In this document: positions 45,901-58,567 of the stretch, piece by piece
Position numbering within the stretch: position 1 is the stretch's first letter
Layout of the letters: each line of letters opens with the position of its first letter
Source of the DNA: Gremmenia infestans
Lineage: Eukaryota; Ascomycota; Leotiomycetes; Helotiales; Hamatocanthoscyphaceae
Direction: 5' to 3'
Length of the DNA: 64,000 nt
Assembly: GCA_032629725.1 (NCBI GenBank)
Contig: JAFEVB010000031.1
Location: 404,577-468,576 of the forward strand
Translations under genes and position numbers: made by a program
The notes under the pieces: generated by a model
Databases searched by the model: none
Seen by the model: only the letters and a program-made list of their open reading frames with translations
What the model was told of the DNA's origin: nothing

Positions 45901-47502
45901 GCATTCTAAGAGCTAAAGCAGGCCTTTATAGAGGAACCTATCGCTAGAACTTCTAGCTAGAACTTAAGTTAATAGCAGAGACGGACGCGTTAGATAGGGT
46001 AATAGGGGAGTACTTATATAGAAATATAAGGATAGCAGCTAGCATCCGGTAGCGTACTACTCTAGAAAAATAATATCCGTAGAACTTAACTATAATATAT
46101 ATAATAAGGAACTCCTAGTAATAGTTAAAGTATTATAGGAATAGAGGGTTTACCTTTAGGGGGCTAACTTCCTAGTAATAATTCTTACTAATTATAAGAA
46201 TCTTATGGCTTTACTATAACTAAAGACTTAAATAGGCGATAGATAAGGTAGGTAGAGACACTTGCTACCTATAACTTATAAATTAAATATATAAAGGGGA
46301 TAGAGAATGCACGCGCTAATACACTAAGTTGGAAGCTAGGATATAAGGTAAAAGAGGAAATAAAGGGCGTTACGATCTTCTAGGAAGACGGCGATAACCT
46401 TATCCTAAATAAATAATAAATCGCAGCTGCGACCCGTATTAATAGCGACCTATTTATAGATAAAATCAGATTAGCATATAAAGGGGATATAGTAGCGGAA
46501 GGCATCTTATAATACTTCTAGAAGAATATAGAGGGGCTCCTACTATATAAGAATAAGATATATATCCCTAAGAGTATCCGAAAAGAATTTATTAAGGAAT
46601 AATATAAGCTACTAGCTTATAGATATTAGGGAAACACTAGAACCTAGGAAAGGCTCTCGCGGAGATACTATTTCCTAGGCATGCAAATAATAGTTAAGGA
46701 GGTTATTAGCAAGTGCAATACTTGCATATGGAATAAGGCATTATAATACGCCCTATATAGTATAATGCAATCACCTGATATACTAAAGACTCCCTAGATA
46801 TCTATTGCATAGGACTTTATAGTTAAACTACTACTATCTAAGAATCTAATAATAGGAGTGGAATACGATTCTATTCTAGTTATTACAGATAGGTTAATAA
46901 AATACACCTATATAATACCCTATAAGGAATTAAGCACAGCTAAAGACTTAGCCTAGGCATTTCTCTAAGTAGTAGTAGTAAACTATAGCGCGCTAGAAGA
47001 AATTATATTAGATAGAGATTAGCTCTTTACTTTAAAATTCTAGATAGCATTTCACAGCTCTGCTAGGTATTAAAAGGAAACTATTAATAAGTTTTTACCT
47101 ATAAACCAATAGATAAACTAAACGGATAAATCAGATAATAGAAATATATATCCGGTATTATATAAACTATAAGCAGAACGACTAGGTAGGACTTCTACTA
47201 CTCGCCTAGTTTGCATATAATATATTAGCCGCGGAAAATATAAAGATCTTACTAGTATACGCGAATTATAGTTATAACCCTAAGGCCTACCGCTCTGCGA
47301 TAACCTTAGGAGTAGATAACTAATCCGCGACTATATAGGTAGAAGACCTTAAAGCACTTTAGGAGGAACTAGCTAGCGACCTAGCATTCTTTATAAAGAG
47401 AGCAGCGTTGTACTATAACGGAAAACGTAGTATAGAACCTACGCTTAAAGAGGGGATAAGGTCTACCTAATATAAAGAAATATTAAGATAAAACAACTAA
47501 GC

Positions 47503-47790
47503 ATGAAACTGGATTATAAGAAGCTAGGGCCGTTTAAAATTAAACGAATTGTAGGACTAGTTAACTATAAATTAGCACTACCTAGGATAATGAATATATA
47601 TCTAGTATTCCATATATCCCTCCTCGAACTAGCACTACTAGGGGCGCCACCCGCGCCTGTTACGGAAATCCAACCAGTTAACCCTAACGCTAAGTATAAG
47701 GTTAAAGTAATACTAGACTATAAGCGGGTTAGAGGCCATACTAAGTACCTGGTTAAATGGATGGACTACCTACACTTAGAAAACACTTAG
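47503..47790 (+). pseudogene. Gypsy-2 integrase C terminus and chromodomain (open piece of pol)
   Basis: A 95-codon open piece, not a separate gene. It starts with K-L-G-P-F-K-I and V-F-H-I-S-L-L, the conserved GPF/Y module of chromoviral integrases, then V-K-V-I-L-D and Y-L-V-K-W-M-D-Y, a chromodomain. The Trp expected after E-N-T is a TAG stop (47788-47790), after which the frame goes on a little. The chromodomain places the element in the chromovirus branch of Ty3/gypsy, whose members can target heterochromatin. Confidence 0.88.
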
Positions 47791-47939
47791 GAAATAAGAG
47801 CGATACTTAAGAGTCTTAAGATATTCGCAGACTACTAAGATTAATACCCTAACCTGACTAGAACGGATCTAAGGGATTATATGCCGTAAGAGACGCGATA
47901 AAGGCAGGGTCGTTAAAGGGATTGGAATAGGAAGAAGGG

Positions 47940-48345
47940 CTATTACCAGGCCTGATACTAGAGGAAGCAGGCGGGCCCCCGCGCTTGCGCTCCCTCTCCT
48001 TATACTCTTTCCGCTCTTTCTCTTTAAGAGTATTAAGCTTATTAAGAGAATTTAAACCAGCAGTGATTATACGCTGCTCCTTTTTATCTAATGCCTCTTA
48101 AAGTTTCTTAAGTCGCAGGATCTTTATAAAGGCCTTAGCCTCCTCAGTATGAAGTTTTTAGCGCTAATGCTCTAGTAACTCCTACTCTATAACTTTAGGT
48201 ATCCGATTAACCTGGCGAACGTTGCAGGTTTTGCTCTAGCGGATACACTTAGCATAGTAAGTGTATTTAACGTTACAAGGCGCTATGCACTATCTTTTGC
48301 TCCTTTTATAACAAGAATAAGGAGCTATGTTTTATTTACTAGTCT
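47940..48345 (-). pseudogene. Antisense Cys/coiled-coil reading frame of Gypsy-2 (diverged version)
   Basis: On the minus strand: a Cys-rich part (C-I-A-P-C-N-V-K-Y-T-Y-Y-A-K-C, then S-K-T-C), a charged Leu-rich helix (I-L-R-L-K-K-L, L-D-K-K-E-Q-R), S-L-N-K-L-N-T-L-K-E-K-E and a basic, Pro/Ser-rich end. It is interrupted only by a few TAG/TAA that fit mutated Trp or Gln codons. The L-N-K-L-N segment is shared with the Gypsy-1/3 version, but the rest differs strongly, while the neighbouring pol genes are almost the same. Zinc binding is inference; function unknown. Confidence 0.6.
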
Positions 48346-48493
48346 TTTCTATAGCATTGCTAAGAGAGAGAGAACGTTAGTTGCTATTACGTTTAGGTGG
48401 TATAATAAGAAAAGAAGAAGGCCGTGGGCCTAACGAAATGTTTTCCTATATTGTACTTAAGCGTTAGGACGACGCTAACTAGGAGGGGAATAG

Positions 48494-48977
48494 TGTTACG
48501 GATATAATATATGACTAGGGGACCTTAGGCTTAGTGTCTGGCTTTAGATATAGGAGAACCCCTAGGAGGAAGGTTATAGTCTTATATATATATATTTAGG
48601 TATATTTATTAGGAGGTAGGCCTACTAATATTTAGTTATTATACTATATAATTAGTTATATAACGCGATTAACTAGTCGACTAGCGAGCAGTTAACTAGA
48701 TCGATAGTGGTCGAGTCGACCAGGGTCGACTAGTAGCATAAAGGTTCTATATAAGGCTAGGTTATCACCTATTAGATAGGAGCTTCATGCTTAACTTAAA
48801 TAGTATTTTCTAATATACGCTTATTACTTTATACTTTATAATAAGCTATACTTCTAAGTATAGCAACTAGTGATCTATTAATAGATACTGATATTAACCT
48901 AATAATAACCTAGGTCTAGGGACCTACTTGAGTTATAAGACTTACCCTAGCACTACGTGAGCTAGGCGATCGTTATA
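48494..48977 (+). repeat. Gypsy-2 3' LTR, type B (484 bp)
   Basis: Same length as the 5' LTR; begins TGTTACGGATATAA, keeping the canonical TG. Its left half is more mutated than that of the 5' LTR, whereas its right end (CACTACGTGAGC) is less mutated. Confidence 0.9.
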
Positions 48978-48982
48978 CTATA

Positions 48983-51712
48983 GCCAGGCGGCTGTTAAAA
49001 CCTAGTATAATATAACAAATCCCAAGCAGAGAAGGCGCCGCCCCTAACGAAGCGCGGAACGCTGCGAAAACAACTAGCTATTATAGTTTTAGATAGGTAT
49101 TTAAAAAAGTGTAATCTCTTAATAATAAAAAATATAAGAAGATTCGTTTCCGAAATTTATATAGATTTTGCCTCTTTACCAAATTTAGTTAATATCTAAA
49201 AAAAGATTTTTAATATAAAAAAAAAGAAATTTAATAAAATTTTCTATTAAGAGCAGATTTTATATAAATTAATCTAAATAACCTATCTAGAGATTCTTTT
49301 CGATCTAAATATATAATATATTTATAATATATATATTATAATAATTATTAACTAACTATATTATTAGAAGTTATATAAAAACAAGCAAAAAAAATATTAA
49401 TAAGATTATTATATTATTTTAGGCCGATCGATAAAAAATAAAATTATTTTTTCTTTTCGATAAATAAATAAAATTATTAATAAAAAAAAAGCAGCCAAAT
49501 CTCTCTTATTTTTTTAATTTACTAAAATTATATTTTTTTATATTATTAGAAGAAATTTTCAGCCTCCGGACTAAATATAAGCTCGAGAATATAAATAGAT
49601 TCTTAATAAGATTAGAATATATTTATTAATATTATTATAAGAATTAGTATTATAAAACTATCTAGATATTAATATTTAATAAATCGTCATAAGTATTAGC
49701 CTCGTTTTTAATAAATATATACTAAACGAAAACGATTCTATTTTAATAAATAGTAGAACTAAACTTTTATATAGTATATTCGATAAATACTACTTTAAAT
49801 AATAGTTTAATTATTAAGATATTATAACCGTATTAAAAATAACTAATAGATCTATATTTATAAGACTTAATATAAATATTTTATTTTATAAAAAAAATTT
49901 ATATAATAAGATTATACCTCTCTTAAACCTTTTCCGCAGCTAATAAAAAAAGATTAATAGTAATCGTAGAGGCAAGAATATTCTCGAAGGCTCCTAGGTA
50001 TATATATGCCCGTTGAATATAAATACTAACTATTTCACTTTACTTAAAATTAATAAACAAACGAAAGTTTATAATTGCTAAACTATAGATTTGTCTCGAA
50101 ATAGAGTGCGTTTAGGGACGCGGAGACAGATATTAGATACTTAATAATAGCCTCTTCTTTATACGGTTTAAGGTACTATTAGCCTTAGGCTTTATTTTTC
50201 ATCGAGGGTCGTCCGCGAGCATAATAATAAAGTATAGAGTAGAAGATATTACTATAATAATCTATAAAGATATAGTATAATTTAGGCACGCTAGACGGCA
50301 CGCTTTGCGCTAGTATAGCCGTACTAATAACTAGTGCGAAAAATCGATTTTTTTGCCGGGAGATATACTATCTTAATTTATATACTTCTAGAAACTCTAC
50401 CTATCTATATTATTACTAATCTTTATTATAAGTCTTATTTTTTAAAGTTATATACTAATTTATATATAAAGATTTTATTTTTTTTTAAAATTATAATTTA
50501 AAGATATATTTATAAAGCTATTAAATAAAAAGTATAAAAGTATAAATATATATATATTTATTATAAAAAAACTATTTTTTTTATATATATTATTATAACT
50601 ATTTTATTAAACTATTATTTTTTAAAATTATTTATTATTATATATATTAAAGGATTTATTAATTAAAAGTATAATTATAATATAATTAAATAAAAGGCTT
50701 AAAACTTTATAATTTACTATAAAAACCTATTTTTTTATATATATTATTATAACTATTTTATTAAATTATTATTTCTTAAAATTATTTATTATTATATATA
50801 TAAAAAGCTTATATATTAGAGGATTTATTAATTAAAAGTATAGTTATAATATAATTAAGCAAAAGGCTTAAAACTTTATAATTTATTATAAGAAAATTTT
50901 TTTTTATATATATTATTATAATTATTTTATTAAATTATTATTATAATACTAAAACTTATTCTTATAAGCTCTAATAGGTGTATAGTATTACTAAGCTTAA
51001 TATAAAGAATAGTTCTTATAAATATCTTAATAAAATAAATCTAAAATAAAAAAATAAAATATAAAAAAGAATTTTTACTCTTTAAAAAAATCGGAACCGA
51101 TCTAATTATACTCCGATCTACTAATTCTCTCTATTTTAAATATATAATAAATATATAATTATTATTATATTCTCTCTTTTTCGAAAATATATAATTTTAT
51201 ATATAAATTAATATTAATATAAATCTTAATTATTATTATATAAAAGGAAATTTATATTAAATATATATTATTTATAAATCAGAAATGGTCCGATTTATTA
51301 TTAATAGAATAAATATTATTATATTTCCTTTTAATAAATATATATAATAAAAATTTTTATTTTTAGTTAGCTAATAATAATCGGAATCGATTTAGAAAAA
51401 TTATATATCTAATTATAAGAAATTTTAAATATTTTATAAATAATAAAAATTAAATATAAATCGATATATTTTATAATAATAAAAACTATTTATAATAAGT
51501 ATATTATAATTTATAATAGTAATATTTATATATAAATAGATAACTAGAAATAATAGAAGCCTAATTATAGCCTAGATATAAATAAAATATAAACCCTTTT
51601 CAAATATTCTCTTTTTTTTTATTTCGAGTAAATTATTTATTATCTTTTATTTTATTTCAAATTTTCTATTACTAATAATAATAATTAATAATTCTATTAT
51701 ACCCGCCTCTAT
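48983..51712. repeat. AT-rich DNA right of Gypsy-2 with islands of mixed composition
   Basis: 48983-49080 is GC-balanced (GGCGCCGCCCC near 49032) and is the natural continuation of the left flank of Gypsy-2. The remainder is RIP-degraded, with a mixed island at 50090-50360 that holds no frame. A tandem repeat lies at 50570-50945 (listed separately). No gene recognised. Confidence 0.5.
50570..50945. repeat. AT-rich tandem repeat, units of about 160-170 bp
   Basis: Each unit starts with a T-run and TATATATTATTATAA(C/T)TATT and contains GGATTTATTAATTAAAAGTA and GGCTTAAAACTTTATAATTT. Units start at about 50575, 50731 and 50900; the last is partial. Units differ mainly by transitions and one insertion near 50800. 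Confidence 0.75.
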
Positions 51713-52495
51713 ATTATAATATATATAATAAAAAACCTTAGGCTTAATTACTATTAGTAGTAATAAAAGAACTCTTAGAAGAAAACTTTTTTTATATATA
51801 TATTATTAACTAATTATAAAACTATCTCGGAATAAAAATATATTAATTATTATTATTAGATAAACAATTATATAATATAGATTATTTAGATTATAATAAT
51901 TTAATATAATCTAAAAAAAGAATTATTTAGATTATAATAATCTAATATAATCTAACTTATAAAGATTTTATATAAAACTAAGCTTTCTTTTAAATAAATA
52001 AAAGCTTTATACTTAAAATATAATAAACTATTATATCTAGTATTAGGTAAAAGGCAATTAATTAGATTAGTAAAATAGAAGTATAATTAAGTTAAAAAAG
52101 TAATTATTTATAGATTATTAAGTATAGTATAAAGATATTATATTTGAATTAAATATAAAGTTTCTATTTATCTAAAAAGAAATTTAATCTTATATAAAAT
52201 CTTTATAAATTAGATTATACTAGATTATTATAATCTAAATAATTCTCTTCTTAGATTATATTAGATTATTATAATCTAAATAATCCTCTTTTTAGATTAT
52301 ATTAGATTATTATAATCTAAATAATTTATATTATATAATTGCTTATCTAATAATAATAATTAATATATCTCTATTCCGAAGTAGCTTTATAATCGGCTAA
52401 TAATATATATATAAAAAAAGTTTTCTCTTAAGAGTTCTTCTACTACTACTAATAGTAATTAAGCCTAAGATCCTTTATTATATATATTATAATAT
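51713..52495. repeat. Inverted pair of LTR-like sequences (type C)
   Basis: The left arm (51713 to about 52090) and the right arm (about 52100-52495, reversed) align over roughly 380 bp. Both carry CCTTAGGCTTAATTA, GAACTCTTAGAAGAAAAC-like and TTTTATATAAAA(C)T segments in the order seen in the Gypsy LTRs, so they are a diverged LTR family. Inside is a 35-40-bp motif, TTAGATTATAATAATCTAA-like, twice in the left arm and three times in the right. The arms meet tail to tail with almost no spacer. Confidence 0.65.
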
Positions 52496-52629
52496 TTAAC
52501 TTTAAATATATTAAACTTTATATTAATTTATAAGTCTATAGAAATAAAAAGATTATTAGTATTATATAACTATTTATTAGTAATTTGGCCTTTTCTAAAG
52601 ATTTTTATTTATTTATACTATTATTCTTT

Positions 52630-53045
52630 TGCTTGATTATTATAGAGCACATATACGTAACTAAGGATCTTAGGCTCAGACGCTATATAGCGATAGGAGA
52701 ACTTTTAGAAAGATATCTTTTATATATTTTATTAGTTATACTCGAGAAAATCGTAGGTTGGAGGTTTACTAACCGGTTAGTATATTATATAGCAAAAGCA
52801 GATAAATAGACTATCTAGTTATCTATTATAGCTAGCTAGCTAAGCTGCTTAGCTAGAACGAGAAACGAAAGTTCTATATAAGACTAGGCTTTTTTCTAGA
52901 TAGATAAAAGCTTCGTGCTTAACTTAATTATTTAAAGTAACTAGCAAACTAATTACCTTTTATTAATCTAACTGCGTTCTTATTTTACCTACTAATCACC
53001 TGCTCTCTATCTAATACTAGAAGCACCGCGCGTTATACTAATTTA
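52630..53045 (+). repeat. LTR-like segment related to the Gypsy LTRs
   Basis: It contains AACTAAGGATCTTAGGCTCAG, AGGAGAACTTTTAG, GTTCTATATAAGACTAGGC and AGCTTCGTGCTTAACTTAA in the same order as Gypsy LTRs A and B, with a different middle. The conserved TATA box and CGTGCTTAA suggest the promoter and R start. An open frame at 52585-52809 lies in it by chance. It could be the 5' LTR of the degraded element to its right. Confidence 0.6.
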
Positions 53046-53875
53046 TAAAAAGTTTTTATTTATATTTTAGTATAAGCTTTTAATTATAGCTATGCTAATA
53101 AATTTTTATTATTTATTATAAATCTTAAAAGATTTTATCTAATATATAGTTTTTAGATTAAGACCTTTCTAAACTTTATAGTTATTATAATATATAAATA
53201 ATTATAATACTATTATATAGTTTAGTACTTTTAATTAATAGAACTCTTTATACTTTCTATAAAACTTTACTAGATTCGCTATAGTTTCGCTATAATACCC
53301 TTTAAAATAAAAAGAACCTTTATAGTTAATATATTAGTAGAATTTAAATCCTATTAAAAACTTTTTTTAATATTATTAGAATGTTTTTAGTAGCTTTAGT
53401 TACTAAAGTTATAAGTTGATTTTTTTAATATTATTAGAGCGAAAAGTTAATAGTAAGAGCCTAAGCCTATCTTAAGCCTATCCTAATAATATTAAAAGCT
53501 TATCTTATCTATATAATATATTTTATATTTTATTTTCTATATCTATTATTTATAATATTCTTTTATTTAGCTTCTTATAATATACTTTTATATATAAGAT
53601 TACTTTTAGATTTAATATTTAAGATACTAACTATATCTTTTATTTTTTATAGATAATTAATATAGAAAGTATAATAGATAGTATAGTATTTAATAGCTTA
53701 AATTAAGATATCTTTATATAAATCTATATTATAGATAATATTAAACTTAGAATCTATAATAGTAATTTTAGCTTAATAGTAATTATAATAATAGTTATAA
53801 CTTTTATATTAAGTAAAGAATATAAATATAGATTAAATATTATCTTTTTTCTATTTATTCTTTTCTATATTAATC

Positions 53876-54308
53876 TATAATCTATTTTTCTCTCTACTTT
53901 ATAATCTATCTTTCTCTCTACTTTATAATCTATTCTTCTTTCTACTTTATAATCTATTCTTTTCTCTACTTTATAAACTATTCTTTTTTCTACTTTATAA
54001 TCTATTTTTCCCTCTATTTTATAATCTATCTTTTTTTCTACTTTATAATCTATTTTTCTCTCTACTTTATAAACTATTTTTCTCTTTACTTTATAATCTA
54101 TCTTTCTTTCTACTCTATAATCTATTTTTCCCTTTACTTTATAATCTATTCTTCTCTCTACTTTATAATCTATCTTTCTTTCTACTCTATAATCTATTTT
54201 TCCCTTTACTTTATAATCTATTCTTCTCTCTACTTTATAATCTATTCTTTCTTTTACTTTATAATCTATTCTTCTCTCTACTTTATAATCTATCTTTCTC
54301 TCTACTTT
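53876..54308 (-). repeat. 24-bp minisatellite, 18 copies
   Basis: Unit TTTATAATCTATCTTTCTCTCTAC-like (24 bp), about 18 copies without gaps. On the minus strand one frame stays open through all copies and codes an 8-residue repeat V-E-R-K-I-D-Y-K with variants, so the array was probably coding in a gene or retroelement. The units differ at a few fixed places. Confidence 0.85.
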
Positions 54309-57300
54309 TTTCTAATAATTCTTATTAAACTTAATTACATTTAGTATAAATTATATAAATATATTTTATAAGCTTATACTAATACTAAAAGGTAGTAAGA
54401 ACTATAAAGTCTATAGATCTATTAGCTTTATTTATCTGCTTATCTTATATTTATTAATATACTAATAAAGAAAAACCTTCTCTACCTAATTAACTTTCTA
54501 TTACGCTTTATAAACTAAATTCTTTATATTCTTAATACTAGATATAACTTTCTATAGTACTTTTATTCTTTTTTATTTATATTACTACTTTTCTATTATA
54601 TAATAGTTTATAGTTTCTAACTTTATTTACTATTTATTATATATTATTTCCTAATCTAGTCTATTATTAAGCCTATATACTATACCTTTTATATTATCTC
54701 TAGTTTTAAAATAAATAACTATTATAAGCTTATTAGATAATCCTTAAAGAATTAGTAGTTAGTATAATCTTTAGAAAAGAGAAATACTATATCTAGCTAA
54801 CTAAAAAAAGCTGCGGCTTATTATTAACTATAGAGGCTTCCTTTTTACTCTTAATCTATATTCTTATTACCTAACTATTTAGTAACTAGTTTTATAAAAT
54901 AAGTATAATTCTTACCTTTTATAGTATTTTCTAGCTATTTATCTATTACTATATAAACCTTTTACTTTTTTAATAGTAGAGGAAAAATATTTAATTCGTT
55001 TTTAAAGCTAATACCTTTACTATTATTATTTTATTATAAAAGAGAGAATCTAGAATAACTATTCTTTAGACTAATTAGCTATATATAACTATTTCTAAGC
55101 TTGCGGCTACCTATAGATAGTTTTTAATATATAATATCCTAGATTATAATATTAGTATATATCTTTTGCCTATAAGATCTATTATATTTTTATATCTTTA
55201 CTTCTTTCTTTTATAAAAGCTACTAAGCTGCCTAATATTATATATTATTAGTTTCTAGTATAAAAGGAAAGATAAAACCCTTAAAGTATATATTATATAA
55301 TCTTTATCCTTTTTTAGATCTATAATAGTTTCTTTAAACTTATTAGCTATATTATTCCTATAATTGCTATCTGTTTAAGTAATATAGCTTTTTATTTTAA
55401 AGACTAATATAGTATATATTTCTTCTTTTTTTTAGACACTTTATTTTATTTATAACTTTCTTATACTATTTTATATAACTAAATTAAAATATTAGTCTTA
55501 TAATAAAAGCAAATAGATAATATATAAGTAGTAGTACTATATTTTAACTAAGAACTTAAAAAACCAGCTGTTTGCTTCTTAGCTATAATAATAATAAATA
55601 TAGATATAAGAATAATTAATTAAGTTAGAATAGTTTTAAACTACTTTTAAACCGTATTAACTTTATAATAAGTATATATTCCTTTTATATTATAGAACTA
55701 AATTAAAGACTTAATAATAACTAGCGCTAGAAACTTCTTATAACTAAGCTAGTAATTATTAGTATCTTATCTAACTAGAAAGTATATTACTAGATCTTTA
55801 TAGAATTAGGTAATAAGATTATATAATTAATAGCTAGGTTATACTAAAATTGCCTTTTTATATTTTTAACTTTAGATCTTCTATTTTTACTAAAGGTTAA
55901 AAGTATATTATTATAAATCTTAATTATTAAAAATAAGCGTTTTTCTTCTATACTATTAATTATCTAATAGGTATATTAGTATTATTACTTCTATTAGTAT
56001 TAAGATATATTTATATACTTTATAAGTAATCTAAAACTTACTATTAAGAGATTAGAGCTTAAAACCTTTAAGCTTTTATTAAAATATAATATATTTCTAA
56101 TAGTTACTAATAGAAGTACTAAGGTTTACTATATCTATCTTTAGCTAGATATAGTCTTTTAGTTCTAGCTTATCTGCTGCCTATGCAGCTAATATAATAA
56201 AAGCTTTAAGATTATATTTACTTTTTAAGTAAAAAGTTTTTTATAACCTAATAAGATTTTCTTACTTATCTCTTTATTTAAGATCGCTTTATAATAAAAG
56301 ACTAGCATCTATCTTATATTAAGGCTTTTTTATATCTATTTCTCTAGCTTTACTACTTCTAATATATCCGCTATTATATATAATACTACGGCTTCTTTTC
56401 CTACTACTTTTCTATAATAGAGTCTTATATATATAATAATACGCTATAGCGTTAATCGTATCTAGAGAGCTTAAATAAATTAAAGAGGTACGGTTTTTAT
56501 ATAATAGATATATAGGCAAAAAAGATAAAAAGCCTCTTAAGTTATACTAAAAGTTATATAAAAACAAGTCTTATTAAAAGCTTAAAGCGTAGACGGTTAG
56601 CTTAAACTTATTATTTATAAAGCTTATTAGAATAGACCTTTTCTACTAAACGCGTCGTAGTATATTATTATCAGCTCTTTAAATAATAAGCTAAATAATA
56701 TATAAAGTAGTTATAGTAATATAAACTTTAGATATAGAGCTCTTTTTAAATATATTATTAGCTAAGAAATTATTTTAAAGTCTGCTTTATTTTTTAACTA
56801 GAACGGTATTAGCCTAGCCTTTAGCTTTCTTTCTAGATAAGGTCTATAGAATATATAAAAGTAAATATATACTTAAGAGGTAAAAGCTATAGATATACTA
56901 ATTAAGAATCTTATATATAGTAATATCTAAAGCAGAATAATACTTATAGAGTTCCTAAAAGGTATTATTTAAAGTAGTCTTCTATTATCTAAGTTAATAT
57001 TAGTAGCTTTATTATATTAGGCGCAAGTTCTTCTCTATAATATAATTAAGATAATATAATATTTAAATAAAAAACGTGCTTTATTATAGAAATAGTTTAT
57101 TAAAAAGATTAAGACTTTATAGAAAGTAAGATAAAAATTAAAAAAGAAAAAAGATAGAATATAATTAAAATAATAATAGTAAGTTAGGTTTAGCGCTACT
57201 ACTAAATAGTTCTAGTATAGCTTATATCTATATCTTAAGAGCTATATATAATTAGGCACTTAATTAATATTCTATTTAGTTATATTTTATACTATTAAAA

Positions 57301-57399
57301 CTTACTATATGCTTTCTTAAAAAAGGATATTACTTATAAAGTAGATAAAAACATCTAGTAGATATGCACTTAATAAAGAATATATCTTAGAATAAGTTA

Positions 57400-57475
57400 T
57401 AAAATAAAGTATAAAATAGATAAAAGAATAGATTATAAAATAGATAAAAGAATAGATTATAAAATAGATATAAAA
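57400..57475 (+). repeat. Short 24-bp repeat, inverse of the 54-kb minisatellite
   Basis: About three copies of AAAATAGATAAAAGAATAGA-type 24-bp units, coding on the plus strand K-I-D-K-R-I-D-Y. It is the reverse complement of the 53876-54308 unit, so related coding sequence occurs in both orientations about 3.1 kb apart. Confidence 0.65.
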
Positions 57476-58567
57476 ATAAGAGAGATAATATAATACTAGA
57501 TAGTAGATAAATCTTCTTATTATTCTTAATAATACTTATATTCTTATTTTTATTTTTCTATTTATCTTTCTTATTATCTCTTAACTTTAAACTAAAGACC
57601 TGCGTATATACCTTTTTACTAAAGTGTTTTTTAGCTTTTTTAGCTTACTTGATCTCTTTTTTAATCTAATCTTTCTTATATAATATTATATATTACTAAT
57701 AATTAATATAGTTATTAATATAAAAAGTATCTTAAGCTATTAGCCTTATATAAAACCCTTTAGCTAGAATATAAGCACTTTTAAGAATCTTTTCTAGTAT
57801 CTAGCATCTTTAATTCTATAGTCCTTTAAGCTTCTAGACTTTTAGTACTCTTAGATATAAGACTTTAATTATTCTATAGATTAGATAAAGCTTTTTATTT
57901 TTCTTTTTAAGCGGATATATATTAAGAAGAAAAACTAGATATAAGATAGGCTTTTCTTTTACGTCTAGATTCTTTAGATTAAATATATATAAAATAGCTT
58001 AGATTTTAGCTACCCTTTTTCTATCTAGTAGATTTTATTAAAATGTTTTATTATCTTTATACTTATTTTTATCTATTAGTATATCTATTTATATCTAATA
58101 GTAATTGTTTTAAGACCCTTTTTTATATTAGCTAGGACTGCATCTAATTATCTCGCTTTTAAAGGTATTAGAATTAGATTTATTATAACTATCTACTTTC
58201 TAATACTAAGCCGAACTAGTAAATTAGATAGGGTAATTATATAGCTATTTAGAATCTAGCTTAAATTTCAGCCTTCTAGTAGTAGTAGATATAGGCTTCT
58301 TTTCTAATTAGTATTCTTAAATAAACTAAGATAAAGCTATTAGAAAACCTTTTAACTTAAAAGCCTTTTAAGTCTTAGTAGCTAAAGTAGTAATATTTAA
58401 ATTAAATTTTATAGCTATAAAGGATAGTCTAAGCTTATATACTAATAGAGAGCATTTCTATATACTAATTTATAATAGTTATACTATAACTATTATTTAT
58501 TATCTTTTAGAGTTAAATACTATTTTTAATAGATATATTATATAATAGAATAGTACTAAGTTTATTA

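Larger units (their letters stand above)
42421..48977 (+). mobile_element. Gypsy-2: complete Ty3/gypsy chromovirus, RIP-inactivated (6557 bp)
   Basis: Two 484-bp type-B LTRs (42421-42904, 48494-48977) flanked by CTACA (42416-42420) and CTATA (48978-48982), a 5-bp duplication with one C/T difference. gag starts near 42950 with a mutated knuckle at about 43750-43790; RT box YLNN at 45538-45549; integrase and an open integrase-end/chromodomain stretch at 47503-47790. Sequence from the primer site to the chromodomain is near-identical to Gypsy-1, apart from RIP changes and small indels, but keeps more G and C. Inactive because of many TAG/TAA. Confidence 0.94.
53046..58567. repeat. RIP-degraded retroelement-like DNA between the LTR-like segment and Gypsy-3
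   Basis: AT-rich with TAG/TAA-filled frames. Near 54795-54850 the plus strand reads K-K-x-R-L-I-I-N-Y-R-G-F, then L-Y-S-Y-Y-L, reminiscent of the Ty3/gypsy RT block with K-K-D-G and Y-R-x-L-N then Y-P-L-P; this is weak. Two minisatellites are listed separately. Elsewhere (55100-58500) I could not assign any domain. Confidence 0.4.

Noticed and set aside
47503..47790. A free-standing 95-residue chromodomain gene
   Set aside because: It is the surviving open piece of the Gypsy-2 pol gene; the same sequence continues in both directions with RIP stops.
52585..52809. 74-residue open frame with hydrophobic start
   Set aside because: It lies within an LTR-like segment with TATA box and conserved blocks; no protein feature supports it.
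50570..54308. CRISPR-like array
   Set aside because: The tandem repeats are contiguous with no unique spacers and lie in eukaryotic DNA; they are minisatellites.
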